A stretch of DNA of 64,000 bases, taken from Spirochaetales bacterium. GTDB lineage: Bacteria; Spirochaetota; Spirochaetia; SZUA-6; RPPD01. A model generated the notes under the pieces. The model was not told where the DNA came from. It searched no databases and was given only the letters and a program-made list of their open reading frames with translations. This document shows, piece by piece, positions 37,602 to 45,934 of the stretch; the stretch's first letter is position 1; each line of letters begins with the position of its first letter. The stretch spans positions 102,002 through 166,001 of the forward strand of contig JAFGGG010000006.1 in the NCBI GenBank assembly GCA_016930675.1. The letters are read 5' to 3'. The translations under genes were made by a program, and so were the position numbers.

Positions 37602-38447
37602 TTGAAACTGCGGATTCAAAAAATCCTGCTTAACGGAATACAAAGTAAGCCTGCCAAAAGAATAAAGGCCGGAGACCGGCTCGAAATATTTTACAGCGAT
37701 CCCCCCGCGCTTGATATTATCCCTGAAAAGATAAACTTGGCTGTTATTTATGAGGACAACGCTGTCTGTGTAATCAATAAGCCGGCGGGTATGGTTGTGC
37801 ATCCCGGGTGCGGTAATCACAGGCATACTTTGGTAAACGCGCTGCTCTATCATTTTGAAGGATTAAAGAATAATTTTCCGGACCAAGAGCTTAGACCCGG
37901 TATTGTGCATCGTCTTGATAAGGACACTTCGGGAGTAATTATTACTGCCAAGAATATTCGAACCTTGGAATATTTAAGCGCGCAATTCAAAAAGAGAAGT
38001 GTGAAAAAAAGTTATCTCGCTCTGATAAAGGGCGGGTTGAAGCAAACTCAGGGTAAGATTGACACCTGGATTTTCCGAGATCCCAGGCATAGAAAGCGTT
38101 TTTCATGTGCTGCTTGTACTGATGTTCCTCCTTCCGGAGCAAGACGGGCTCTTACCTTTTTTAAAGTGTTGAAAATCTGGGGTGATATAAGTCTTGTCAG
38201 ATTACGACCGTATACCGGAAGAACTCATCAACTGAGGGTGCATATGAAATATATGGATTCTCCTATTATCGGGGACACCCTTTATGGTTCAAAGAAAGCG
38301 GTTCGGAACCATGAGTCATTAATGCTTCACGCTTATTCGCTTAGCATAACAATCCCCGGTAAGAGTGAAATCCAGCATTATAAAGCGGCTTTGCCGCAGC
38401 GGTTTAAAGAATATATAAGAGAGTTAAATAAGGAATCAAATTTATAA
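37602..38447 (+). CDS. RluA-family pseudouridine synthase (start uncertain)
   Basis: Converts specific uridines in structured RNA to pseudouridine. The catalytic HRLDKDTSGVIITAKN with its Asp, INKPAGMVVHPG and the RPYTGRTHQLRVHMKYMDSPIIGDTLYG block are clear. Coordinates use the first conventional start (TTG). However, the S4 RNA-binding domain begins upstream in the same open frame (RIDRYLAEELKIFSRSQLK), so the real start is earlier; no ATG, GTG or TTG exists there, while ATA at 37491, overlapping the previous stop, has GAGGAAGAG upstream. Substrate position (rRNA or tRNA) cannot be told. It converges on the MBL gene with a six-base overlap. Confidence 0.92.
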   Translation: MKLRIQKILLNGIQSKPAKRIKAGDRLEIFYSDPPALDIIPEKINLAVIYEDNAVCVINKPAGMVVHPGCGNHRHTLVNALLYHFEGLKNNFPDQELRPGIVHRLDKDTSGVIITAKNIRTLEYLSAQFKKRSVKKSYLALIKGGLKQTQGKIDTWIFRDPRHRKRFSCAACTDVPPSGARRALTFFKVLKIWGDISLVRLRPYTGRTHQLRVHMKYMDSPIIGDTLYGSKKAVRNHESLMLHAYSLSITIPGKSEIQHYKAALPQRFKEYIRELNKESNL

Positions 38448-39011
38448 TTCCTGTTTGAGGGCGTTATTATACAGTCTTTCCACGCCTATGGTTGTGGGAG
38501 GACCGTGTCCCGGGAAAATATACACATGATCCGCGTAAGAAAACAACTTCTGTTTGATCGATGAGATGAGGATCCCGCGGGCGTAGCCGTGGACAACGGT
38601 TCCGATGAGACCCGCTGTAAGGGTGTCACCCGTAAAAAGATAATTACCGATTTTAAATGCCAAAGAGTCTCTGGAATGACCCGGAAGCTCTATTACCTCG
38701 AATGTAAGATCGCCGCATTTTATTTTTTGATCTTGCCTTACCACCTTGGTTTCAAAGTCCAATACTCTATCTCGAAAGGCATAGACATCGATCTTATAAA
38801 TTCTGGATAGTGTTTTAATTCCTTCGATATGCGATTCATGGGTATGGGTGATAAGAATTTTGCTGATATAGAGTTTGTTGTTTTCGATCAGTTTCAACAG
38901 TTCGCCGTCAAAAATACCCGGATCGATTAATGCGGCTTCACCGGGACCATCAGGTGCTACAAGATAGCAGTTGGAGAAGCCGGTAAAAACAAAATGAGGA
39001 TAGACTCTCAT
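38442..39011 (-). CDS. MBL-fold metallo-hydrolase with altered metal motif
   Basis: A 189-residue glyoxalase-II-like metallo-beta-lactamase fold protein. Metal ligands His56, His58 and His61 (THTHESH), His112 (LPGHSRDS), Asp129 (FTGDTL) and His169 (FPGHGPP) are all present. The usual Asp of HxHxDH, a ligand of the second metal, is Ser60 here, so activity may be mononuclear or altered. The overall pattern (CYLV, DPG, GHSRDS) fits hydroxyacylglutathione-hydrolase-type enzymes, but the substrate is unknown. It overlaps the pentapeptide gene by four bases (ATGA), so the two are co-translated. Confidence 0.88.
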   Translation of the reverse strand: MRVYPHFVFTGFSNCYLVAPDGPGEAALIDPGIFDGELLKLIENNKLYISKILITHTHESHIEGIKTLSRIYKIDVYAFRDRVLDFETKVVRQDQKIKCGDLTFEVIELPGHSRDSLAFKIGNYLFTGDTLTAGLIGTVVHGYARGILISSIKQKLFSYADHVYIFPGHGPPTTIGVERLYNNALKQEL

Positions 39012-39610
39012 ATTTCGCCTATCTCCTTATCAAAGTATGCCTCGGCCACATTGGAGTATTTGAAATCCACTTTATCAATCTGCGCGTACTCAAAGTGAGT
39101 GCGTAGAATATTGCAGTCGATAAATTCCGTGTCGGAGAGCTTGGCACTTACAAAACGTGAAGAGTAAAGGTCCGAGTTGTTGAATTTACAGTTTTTGGAA
39201 TCAATCCCAACCAAAGCGCAGCGTACAATGTCCGATTCGCGGAAGGTGCAGTCCTCCATAACAGAACCCGACAACACCGACCATTTCATGGTAGTATGAG
39301 AAAAGTCACAGGCACGGAAGGTGGCAAAATCGCAAAATACCATATACAATGTGCTTTTAGAAAAGTTACAGTTAGTGAATTCCGAATGGGCAAAATTGCA
39401 GAAACGAAATGTCTTTTCGGAGAAGTTCAATCCTGTTAATGGTATTCCGGATAAATTCATTCCTGTGAACATGGTATTTTCAATAAGGAATGAGGTGAGG
39501 TCTTTTATATAATTGTCTTTATTATCAAGATGGGAGTAGCAATAATCACTTTGATGCAGAGTTAAATTCTTGCAGGATTTGTACCGACATTTTTTGTTTC
39601 CAAACATCAC
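39008..39610 (-). CDS. Pentapeptide-repeat protein with N-terminal Cys cluster
   Basis: A 200-residue protein. Residues 8-27 hold Cys8, Cys13, Cys24 and His27 (CRYKSCKN...YCYSHL), a likely single zinc site. From about residue 50 to 195 runs a right-handed quadrilateral beta-helix of A(D/N)LXX-type pentapeptides (LSGIPLTGLNFSEKTFRF, CNFAHSEFTNCNF and so on) with Cys, Phe and Leu at central positions. Such proteins act as scaffolds or DNA mimics; the role here is unknown. Co-translated with the MBL-fold protein, hinting at a shared job. Confidence 0.8.
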   Translation of the reverse strand: MMFGNKKCRYKSCKNLTLHQSDYCYSHLDNKDNYIKDLTSFLIENTMFTGMNLSGIPLTGLNFSEKTFRFCNFAHSEFTNCNFSKSTLYMVFCDFATFRACDFSHTTMKWSVLSGSVMEDCTFRESDIVRCALVGIDSKNCKFNNSDLYSSRFVSAKLSDTEFIDCNILRTHFEYAQIDKVDFKYSNVAEAYFDKEIGEI

Positions 39611-39672
39611 TTAATCCTACAAGAAAATAACCAGAGGCACAAGTGGCGCAGGGATGTTAAAAGATATTTTTC

Positions 39673-39702
39673 TTGACATCTATTAAAAGATCGTGATAAC
39701 TT
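39673..39702 (+). promoter_or_regulatory. Candidate promoter of the TRAP transporter operon
   Basis: Perfect TTGACA at 39673-39678, an 18-base spacer and TAACTT at 39697-39702 preceded by TG-A (extended -10). The transcript would begin near 39709 with a leader of nearly 100 bases, AT-rich, before the dctP-type gene. No other gene is seen in 39611-39806. Confidence 0.45.
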
Positions 39703-39806
39703 TTTCTTCTATATAAAGAAGGTATTTAGTTAATAATTAATTATTATTTTCTTTTTTATTTGAAATTTATGAAGAAGTAATAAAATAACGTATGAGAGGA
39801 GATTAT

Positions 39807-40805
39807 ATGAAGAAAATTGGACGGATTACTATTCTATTGTTGGGACTGCTCATTATAAGCAATGCTTTTGCCTATTCACTTACCATTAAGATTGCCAGTA
39901 TTGCGCCTGAGAATTCTCCGTGGGGCATAGAATTAAATAAACTGGCGGCGGAATGGAAAAAAATATCAAATGGTCAGGTTATTCTTAAAATTTATCATAA
40001 CGGCATAGCGGGAGATGAAGGCACTGTCTTAAGAAAAATGAATATGGGGCAGCTGCATGGCGGTATTTTTACTGCCCGCGGTTTAACTTCAATTGCTCCC
40101 GATATTACCGTAATCAGTTACCCCTTCTTAATAAAAACCGAAGCGGAACTGGATTATGTTTTATTGAAAATAAAACCGATGATGAATCGGGAAATTGAAG
40201 CAAAGGGGTATAAAATCTTAGCATGGTCAAAAGCCGGATGGGTGCGTTTTTTCGGGAAATCAAAAATTGAGGTGCCGGAAGATTTAAAAGCGCATAAATT
40301 AGTTTCAAATCCTTTGGATCAGGCTTTTCTTCAAACATGGAAAGAACTCGGATATCATCTGGTACCACTGGGCATCCCTGACGTATTACAGGGCTTAAAC
40401 AGCGGTCTGGTAACCGCTCTGTGGGCCAGCCCTATTGCCGCCGGTACGTTTCAGTGGTTTGGAATTGCCAAACATATGACCAATTTGAAGGTTGCACCAT
40501 TAATCGGTGCGATTCTATTATCCGATAATGTATGGGAAAGAATCCCGGATCATCTAAAGCCGCAGCTACAGCAGGCGGTCGATGAAGTAGCTGACAGGCT
40601 GGACAACCAAATAACAAGGCTTGAGAATGAAGCAATCGGCACAATGGTAAGATATGGTCTGCAAATTCATAATTTGACACCCGCCATGATAGATCAATGG
40701 AGTATAGCGTTTAAAACAGGCGCTGAAAGGCTTTTAGGAAGATCGATGTCAGTAGCCATGTATAATCTTATAAAAAAATATGTGGACGAATACCGAAATC
40801 AATAA
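39807..40805 (+). CDS. TRAP transporter substrate-binding protein (DctP type)
   Basis: Periplasmic solute receptor of a tripartite ATP-independent transporter, 332 residues. It has a signal peptide (MKKIGRITILLLGLLIISNAFA) and then the DctP fold: KIASIAPENSPWG, LKIYHNGIAGDEGTVLRKMNMGQLHGG, ISYPFLIKTEAELDYVL and W(A)SPIAAGTFQWFGIAKHMT. The ATG at 39807 is chosen over an upstream ATG at 39792 because AGAGGAGA lies between them at the right distance. TRAP ligands are usually carboxylic or sialic acids; the ligand here cannot be told. First gene of P-QM-T. Confidence 0.9.
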   Translation: MKKIGRITILLLGLLIISNAFAYSLTIKIASIAPENSPWGIELNKLAAEWKKISNGQVILKIYHNGIAGDEGTVLRKMNMGQLHGGIFTARGLTSIAPDITVISYPFLIKTEAELDYVLLKIKPMMNREIEAKGYKILAWSKAGWVRFFGKSKIEVPEDLKAHKLVSNPLDQAFLQTWKELGYHLVPLGIPDVLQGLNSGLVTALWASPIAAGTFQWFGIAKHMTNLKVAPLIGAILLSDNVWERIPDHLKPQLQQAVDEVADRLDNQITRLENEAIGTMVRYGLQIHNLTPAMIDQWSIAFKTGAERLLGRSMSVAMYNLIKKYVDEYRNQ

Positions 40806-40823
40806 GGTGAGGCGCGAAACAAA

Positions 40824-42758
40824 ATGGAAAAAAGCAAGATTTCAAAAGCTTTTAAGTTAATAGAAAATAATGCTGTTTTAATCATAATTCTCCTGCTTTC
40901 CCTTATACCGGTAACAGAAAGCATTCTCCGTATCTTTAAACTGAGCATTGAAGGTGCGGAAAGATACATATCGCATCTTGTCCTGTTATTGACGTTTGTC
41001 GGGGGAATGTTGACAACAAGAGAAAAACAGCATCTTTCGATCGCCGCTTTTTTACATATGACCAAAGGCACATTAAACAGGGGCATCAAATTGGGAAACG
41101 CCGTATTAGCTTCGGTTATCTGCACGGCTTTAGGATGGGCTTCACTGTTATTTACCACAGGAGCGTTTATTCCGGATGATCCGGGGAGCATTATCGGTTT
41201 TATTCCCGTACAGTTCTTTACCATATTTTTGCCAATCGGATTTTTTGTTATGGCAGTCCGCTTTTTAATTTGTTCTGATTTTAAACATAAAGGGCTTTTT
41301 TTGGGATTGGGCCTTTTTATAGGCACTCTTATTTCAATTCCAACTCTTATTGAATTAATATACGGACGGGAAGCAATTTTTGCAGGGGAACTGCCCGCCT
41401 TCGCAACGCAGCTGCATTCTATCTGGTATTCAGTGATCAACACCATTACCATACCCTGCATTATACTCCTTATCGCGGCCGCTCTTTTCGGCGCGCCGTT
41501 ATTCGCCGTTCTCGGAGCTATTACCTATTTACTTTTTTCGGGGGGATTGGAATTCCTGGATTTTGGGGCGGCTTTAAGTTCCATATCAAACAGGATCTAT
41601 GATTTATTTGACCAGCAGCCGAATCTGCCGGCCATTCCGCTTTTCACTTTTGTAGGGTTTATTCTGGCGGAGAGTCAATCCGGAAAAAGATTAATCAGAC
41701 TTTTCAGAGCGTGGTTCGGCTGGATTCCCGGCGGAGTGGTTATCGTTGCAGTGTTGGTATCGGCTTTTTTTACCACATTTACTGGAGCTTCAGGCATAAC
41801 AATCCTTGCTCTGGGCGCAATCCTCTTTACGGCACTGTCGAAAGAGGGGAGATACAGCGAGGATTATAGTGTAGGGCTGCTTACCGCTTCCGGGAGTATC
41901 GGTCTTTTATTTCCGCCCAGTCTTCCGATTATTCTCTATGGATCTATAGCTCTGGTAAATATCGCACACATATTTTTGGGGGGAATATTACCAGGGATTC
42001 TCATGGTTATAGCTATGTCAATTACAGGTGTTGTGATCTCAATTAGAAAAAAAATACCTGTTATCCCTTTTAAACTCAAAGAAGCCATTTCGAGTTTAAA
42101 AGACGCTGTTTTTGAAATTTTATTACCTTTTATTATTATTATTCCGTTATTTTTAGGTTTGGGAACATTAGTTGAGATCAGTGCATTTACGGTTTTTTAT
42201 GTATTGGTTATAACGCTTTTTGTGAGAAAAGAAAAAAAAATACGTGATTTAAATAAAATAGCACTTAAAGGAGCGGTTATCATAGGAGGAGTTCTTATCA
42301 TCCTTGGTGTAGCCAGCGCGTTTTCGGAATATTTGGTGGTAGAAAAAGATATTACGGCGTTATTGAAGGATTTCTTGAATACTCACGTACAGTCGCCGAT
42401 TCTGTTTTTATTGATTGTAAATGTCGTACTGCTCCTCACCGGGTGTATCATGGATATATATTCCGCGTTGATAGTCGTGGCACCGATTATTGCGACATTG
42501 GGAGCTCAATACGGGATAAATCCCGTGCATTTGGGAATTATCTTCATAGTTAATCTGGAGATCGGCTTCTTGACTCCGCCGATCGGGCTTAATCTCTTCC
42601 TTGCTTCATATTGCTTTGACAAACCAATCGGCAAAATATACAGGAATGTTCTTCCCTTTTTTTGTATTCAGATTATAATTCTATTGCTTGTAACATATGT
42701 CCCCCAACTTTCGACCATGCTTGTTGATCTTTTTGGACCTCTTATCGGAGGAGGATGA
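40824..42758 (+). CDS. TRAP transporter fused QM permease
   Basis: A 644-residue membrane protein joining the small DctQ-like unit (about residues 1-190, four helices, with the AERYISHLVLLLTFVGGMLTTREKQHL family stretch) to the large DctM-like unit (about 200-640, 10 or more helices). GASGITILALGAILFTALSKEGRYSEDYSVGLLTASGSIGLLFPPSLPIILYGSIA is the M-domain signature, as is the LEIGFLTPPIGLNLFLASYCF repeat. It couples uptake to a Na+ gradient in known systems. It lies 18 bases after the receptor gene, and its stop overlaps the next gene. Confidence 0.92.
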   Translation: MEKSKISKAFKLIENNAVLIIILLLSLIPVTESILRIFKLSIEGAERYISHLVLLLTFVGGMLTTREKQHLSIAAFLHMTKGTLNRGIKLGNAVLASVICTALGWASLLFTTGAFIPDDPGSIIGFIPVQFFTIFLPIGFFVMAVRFLICSDFKHKGLFLGLGLFIGTLISIPTLIELIYGREAIFAGELPAFATQLHSIWYSVINTITIPCIILLIAAALFGAPLFAVLGAITYLLFSGGLEFLDFGAALSSISNRIYDLFDQQPNLPAIPLFTFVGFILAESQSGKRLIRLFRAWFGWIPGGVVIVAVLVSAFFTTFTGASGITILALGAILFTALSKEGRYSEDYSVGLLTASGSIGLLFPPSLPIILYGSIALVNIAHIFLGGILPGILMVIAMSITGVVISIRKKIPVIPFKLKEAISSLKDAVFEILLPFIIIIPLFLGLGTLVEISAFTVFYVLVITLFVRKEKKIRDLNKIALKGAVIIGGVLIILGVASAFSEYLVVEKDITALLKDFLNTHVQSPILFLLIVNVVLLLTGCIMDIYSALIVVAPIIATLGAQYGINPVHLGIIFIVNLEIGFLTPPIGLNLFLASYCFDKPIGKIYRNVLPFFCIQIIILLLVTYVPQLSTMLVDLFGPLIGGG

Positions 42759-43666
42759 TGAAAAAGAATATATTCATGTTTTTATCGGGCATATTATTAA
42801 TAAGCGCTTGTTCAATTGAGCAAATGATTGTAGAAAGGTTGGCGGATTCTTTGTCATCCGGAATGGGCACCTCTTTTAGTGGTGAAGATGATCCTGAGCT
42901 CGTTGGTGATGCTCTGCCGTTTGCCTTAAAATTGTTTGACTCTCTTTTGGAGCAGACACCTCGCCATGCCGATCTTTTACTTGCCACGGGCAGTGCTTAT
43001 ATAATGTATGCGAACGCCTATGTTCAGACCGAAGCGGAAATGCTCGATGCTTCCGAGCATGAGAAAAAACAGCGATTACTCCAAAGAGCGGGTCGCCTCT
43101 ACCTGCGGGGAAGAGACATGGTTTTAAAATCTTTGGAAGTCAAATATCCGGGATTTGGAGCATGCTTGGAGAACCGGGAATATGAAAAAGCTTTTTATCC
43201 CATTGAGAAACAAGACACAGGCAGATTGTATTGGGCGGCGGTAGGCTGGTTTGCAGCTTTTAGCTTAGACGGTTTTAATCTCGATCTTTCGATATCAGTG
43301 CTAAAAGCTGAAAAGATGATGGAAAAAGCCTTGGAATTAAATGAGAGCTACAATTTTGGCGCTATCCATGATTTTTATATCCTCTTTAACGGTTCCATGC
43401 CTGAAGGCCGCGGATATGACGAAGCCAAGGCCAGAGAGCATTTTACACGGAGCATAGAGATTACAAAAGGTCAAAACGCTTCTCCCTATTTTAATTTGGC
43501 CGTATCAGTAAGCATAAAAAATCAGAACAAGGAGGAGTATATTTCGCTTTTAAATGAAGCTCTAGCCGTAAATCCTGACGCCATACCTGATATACGGCTT
43601 TTGAATATTATTATCCAACGTAAAGCTAAATGGTATTTGGAACATATCGATGATTATTTTATTTGA
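42755..43666 (+). CDS. TRAP transporter T-component lipoprotein (TatT-like)
   Basis: A 303-residue lipoprotein: the lipobox LLISAC places Cys19 as the lipidated residue. The rest is helical with TPR-like units (LPFALKLFDSLLEQTPRHADLLLATGSAYIMYAN, LRGRDMVLKSLEVKYPGF, MEKALELNESYNFGAIHDFYILFNG), as in the Treponema pallidum TatT protein, which trimerises and partners with the P subunit in the periplasm. The P, QM, T order supports this. The ATG at 42755 overlaps the QM stop, so the genes are co-translated. This component marks a spirochaete-type TRAP system. Confidence 0.9.
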   Translation: MMKKNIFMFLSGILLISACSIEQMIVERLADSLSSGMGTSFSGEDDPELVGDALPFALKLFDSLLEQTPRHADLLLATGSAYIMYANAYVQTEAEMLDASEHEKKQRLLQRAGRLYLRGRDMVLKSLEVKYPGFGACLENREYEKAFYPIEKQDTGRLYWAAVGWFAAFSLDGFNLDLSISVLKAEKMMEKALELNESYNFGAIHDFYILFNGSMPEGRGYDEAKAREHFTRSIEITKGQNASPYFNLAVSVSIKNQNKEEYISLLNEALAVNPDAIPDIRLLNIIIQRKAKWYLEHIDDYFI

Positions 43667-43769
43667 TGAGAAAAGGGAAATGCTGGTTACTACCGAAAAA
43701 GATGCCATCTATGGTGGGGGTTAAATAAATTGGAAAGAGGTTGCGGATTTTTCTTCCACCCGCATCACT

Positions 43770-43792
43770 TACCACCGGCATGGATGGTGGTA
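43770..43792 (+). terminator. Hairpin downstream of the TRAP operon
   Basis: TACCACC (43770-43776) and GGTGGTA (43786-43792) form a 7-base stem with a 9-base loop, about 100 bases after the TatT stop. No T-run follows, so it is a weak terminator candidate, possibly a transcript-end hairpin. The remainder of 43667-43839 has no gene seen. Confidence 0.3.
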
Positions 43793-43839
43793 GGTTGATT
43801 TAATCCTTAAGTTATTATATTATTTTTTTACGTTTTATA

Positions 43840-43867
43840 TTGACTAAAACAATTTTTTTTATATTAT
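43840..43867 (+). promoter_or_regulatory. Promoter of the radical SAM gene
   Basis: TTGACT at 43840-43845, a 16-base spacer and TATTAT at 43862-43867. Transcription near 43874 would leave only about 12 bases before the ATG at 43886, and no ribosome binding site is visible. Confidence 0.5.
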
Positions 43868-43885
43868 TCGAAAAACAAGAATATT

Positions 43886-44911
43886 ATGTGGGCAAAATTA
43901 TTATATAGATCAATTTGGACAGTTTTTAAGAAGACTCCCCGGGTAGCGCAGTTTGCACTTACAAATTGGTGCAATGGGCGCTGTAAGGTTTGCAGCATCT
44001 GGAAACAGAAAAAAAAGGTTACCGTTTCGCTTAAAGACGGACTCTACGTTATTGACAGATTGGCAAAAATGGGAATTCTGCAATTGACCTTTACGGGAGG
44101 GGAGCCGCTTATGAATCCTCATGTATACAGGTTTATTAAGCATGCGAATAAGCTTGGAATGATGACAAGTGTTTGCGTCGGAGATCCCAGGCTTATTAAT
44201 AAAAGCTCATTGATAAAAATGAAAAAGAGCGGGTTGAATATTATAAGCATCTCGATGGATACGGATGACTCGGCATTAAATGATAAACTCCGCGGCATCA
44301 AGAATTCATTTGAGCATTTTAAGAGAATTGTTTCTTTGGTTAAAAAAAGCCGGATAGCACTTGTCGCAGCGCCCACCATAACGGAATATACGTGGAATCG
44401 TGTTCCACAAATATTGGCTACCGCCAGAAAAATCGGTTTTCATTTTATCAATATCAGTTATCCGACAAAGTCTCTGTCCAAGACCTTTCAGATCGGAGGA
44501 GAGGGAACAAGTCATATTAATCTTTCCCGTAAGCAGAAAATCCACGCGATCGATTCATTGTTGAAGCATATTAATAATGGAAATAATCCATATGTCACAA
44601 ATCCTGAAATATCATTACAAAATATAAGAAAATTTCTTATAGATCCTAAAACGGTTGATCACAAATGTTTGGGCGGCTGGCAGGTTTTTTCTATCGACTG
44701 GTTCTGTGATGTGTACTCGTGTTGGAGATCCAATATCAATCTCGGCAGTATTCTGGATCAGAATTTTAGACTGGTAAAAACTACACATAATTCGTGCACC
44801 ATGAGTTGGTTTCGTGATTTCAGCAGTTTGTTTCAGTTGGATAAAAAGGATTTTTTCATGTATATGATTCCTTACCTATATAATCATTTGATGGTGAAGA
44901 TAAGAAAATAA
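43886..44911 (+). CDS. Radical SAM protein with possible auxiliary Fe-S cluster
   Basis: A 341-residue radical SAM enzyme. Cys29, Cys33 and Cys36 in WCNGRCKVC form the CX3CX2C site for the 4Fe-4S cluster; LTFTGGEPLMNP is the GGE motif that binds SAM, and NIISISMDTDD follows. Further Cys at 261, 274, 279 and about 305 (KCLGG, WFCDVYSCW, SCTM) look like a SPASM/twitch-type auxiliary cluster. The product is unknown; peptide or lipid modification and heme-like maturation are all possible. It stands alone between two hairpins, and its leader is unusually short. Confidence 0.85.
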   Translation: MWAKLLYRSIWTVFKKTPRVAQFALTNWCNGRCKVCSIWKQKKKVTVSLKDGLYVIDRLAKMGILQLTFTGGEPLMNPHVYRFIKHANKLGMMTSVCVGDPRLINKSSLIKMKKSGLNIISISMDTDDSALNDKLRGIKNSFEHFKRIVSLVKKSRIALVAAPTITEYTWNRVPQILATARKIGFHFINISYPTKSLSKTFQIGGEGTSHINLSRKQKIHAIDSLLKHINNGNNPYVTNPEISLQNIRKFLIDPKTVDHKCLGGWQVFSIDWFCDVYSCWRSNINLGSILDQNFRLVKTTHNSCTMSWFRDFSSLFQLDKKDFFMYMIPYLYNHLMVKIRK

Positions 44912-44989
44912 GAAACAGCAATTCTAAATTTGGATCTGCGGATTACTAAGATTAAATAACAGGATCGAAATATTTTTTGTTATTTTAAC

Positions 44990-45017
44990 CCGGGCACCCA
45001 GAGAGTCGAGCGCCCGG
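44990..45017 (+). terminator. Weak GC hairpin after the radical SAM gene
   Basis: CCGGGC (44990-44995) and GCCCGG (45012-45017) can pair with a long 16-base loop, 80 bases after the stop at 44911, followed by AAAA instead of a T-run. It lies between convergent genes. Weak evidence for a terminator. Confidence 0.25.
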
Positions 45018-45020
45018 AAA

Positions 45021-45038
45021 ATTGCGGTTTACCGCAAT
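45021..45038 (-). terminator. Palindrome ATTGCGG-TTTA-CCGCAAT (copy 2), likely terminator of the 45042 gene
   Basis: Identical in 18 bases to the element at 36180-36197. Here it lies three bases after the minus-strand gene's stop codon, and on that strand the stem is followed by TTTT, so it can act as a factor-independent terminator. The same sequence at a promoter elsewhere suggests a dispersed element or an operator. Confidence 0.5.
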
Positions 45039-45041
45039 GAA

Positions 45042-45584
45042 TTAAAAATAGATTTTTATCCCTACCTGGGTGAAGAAGCCGTTTAGATAGAGAGGATGTG
45101 CTGTCATCTTATCAGCTATTGCACCTGTACCTATACCGCCGAGTTCGATATAATACGAAACCCAACTGTTGGTAATACCACTCATGAAAAACTCAAATCC
45201 CCAGAGACCGTAACCGCCAAACTGGAATTCCGTACTTGAAAATTCTTGGTTGGGAAAAACAAAAAGCAAGCCGCCTTCACCATACGCACGGATGAATTCG
45301 TTTATCAGGTTGGCTCCGACTAATCCGACCTTACCTAATGCGTAAGTATACCACTCCTCGGAAGACTGCCCGTCCGGCACACCCGGCCTGAATACAAGCC
45401 CTCCTCCCGCTCTTACCGCTACTGCATTGTATATGAAGTAGGGTGAGGTAACTGTTCCTCCAATATAGAAATCATTGTCCAAGCGGCCGATTTCATAAGA
45501 AAAAGAGAGGTTATTGCCCTTTTGAGCCGAAGCAAACTGATAGAATAAACAAAGAAAAACAAGGACTAATGTAAGTTTTTTCAT
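45042..45584 (-). CDS. Exported beta-barrel-like protein, unknown function
   Basis: A 180-residue protein with a clear signal peptide (MKKLTLVLVFLCLFYQFASA, then QKG) and a mature part of alternating hydrophobic/polar strands with many aromatic girdle residues (YFIYNAVAVRAGGGLVF, FIRAYGEGGLLFVF, GFFTQVGIKIYF). The protein ends with Phe, as outer-membrane barrels do. At 160 mature residues it would form a small eight-strand barrel. Its promoter carries a palindromic operator at 45609-45627 matching those of the regulator operon just upstream. No family is recognised. Confidence 0.65.
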   Translation of the reverse strand: MKKLTLVLVFLCLFYQFASAQKGNNLSFSYEIGRLDNDFYIGGTVTSPYFIYNAVAVRAGGGLVFRPGVPDGQSSEEWYTYALGKVGLVGANLINEFIRAYGEGGLLFVFPNQEFSSTEFQFGGYGLWGFEFFMSGITNSWVSYYIELGGIGTGAIADKMTAHPLYLNGFFTQVGIKIYF

Positions 45585-45603
45585 ATAATACTCCTTTAAA
45601 ATA

Positions 45604-45632
45604 AAGATAACTCTTAAAAAAAGAGTTTAAAG
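45604..45632 (-). promoter_or_regulatory. Promoter of the 45042 gene with operator in the spacer
   Basis: On the minus strand CTTTAA (45632-45627), a 17-base spacer and TATCTT (45609-45604). The boxes are weak, which suits a regulated promoter, and the inverted repeat fills the spacer almost exactly. Confidence 0.4.
45609..45627. promoter_or_regulatory. Operator-like inverted repeat AACTCTT-N5-AAGAGTT (site 1)
   Basis: Perfect 7-base arms around AAAAA, between the predicted -35 and -10 boxes of the 45042 gene and immediately downstream of the winged-helix regulator gene. It shares the ACTCTT/AAGAGT half-sites with the repeat at 46522-46538 at the same spacing. Confidence 0.6.
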
Positions 45633-45638
45633 CACACA

Positions 45639-45932
45639 TTATGAAATCATATTTTCAATCTGTTTTATATAATTTTTAAAAGCGTTTCTGCCCTTTTCCG
45701 ATAAGCTGTAAAAGGTAGTCGGCTTTCGCTTGATAAATGTTTTTCTTACCTTGATGTAACCCGCCTCTTCCAGTTTTTTCGTGTGTGTGCTCATATTGCC
45801 GTCTGTTGCGCCAACTTTCTCTTTTAATGTTACAAATTCAATTTCAGCCACACTGGCAAGCACGGCAATCATGGCAAGCCGTATTCGCGAATGGAGTATC
45901 TCATCGATTTTCTTATAATCAAAATTTTTCAT
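45639..45932 (-). CDS. Winged-helix transcriptional regulator (HTH_34/MarR-like, one domain)
   Basis: A 97-residue single-domain DNA-binding protein. The recognition helix region reads VTLKEKVGATDGNMSTHTKKLEEAGYIKV, followed by a beta-hairpin wing (RKTFIKRKPTTFYSLSEKG) and a short dimerisation helix (FKNYIKQIENMI). This is the pattern of the small HTH_34-type winged helix proteins, which act as dimers on palindromes. It follows the membrane-protein gene by two bases in one operon. The palindromes at the operon promoter and at the next gene suggest it represses both, but binding has not been shown. Confidence 0.85.
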   Translation of the reverse strand: MKNFDYKKIDEILHSRIRLAMIAVLASVAEIEFVTLKEKVGATDGNMSTHTKKLEEAGYIKVRKTFIKRKPTTFYSLSEKGRNAFKNYIKQIENMIS

Positions 45933-45934
45933 TT

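Noticed and set aside
43667..43726. Short VTTEKDA-containing peptide after the TRAP operon
   Set aside because: It recalls a motif of LpxK, but only about 25 residues match by eye, there is no start or domain context and the rest is AT-rich; treated as chance.
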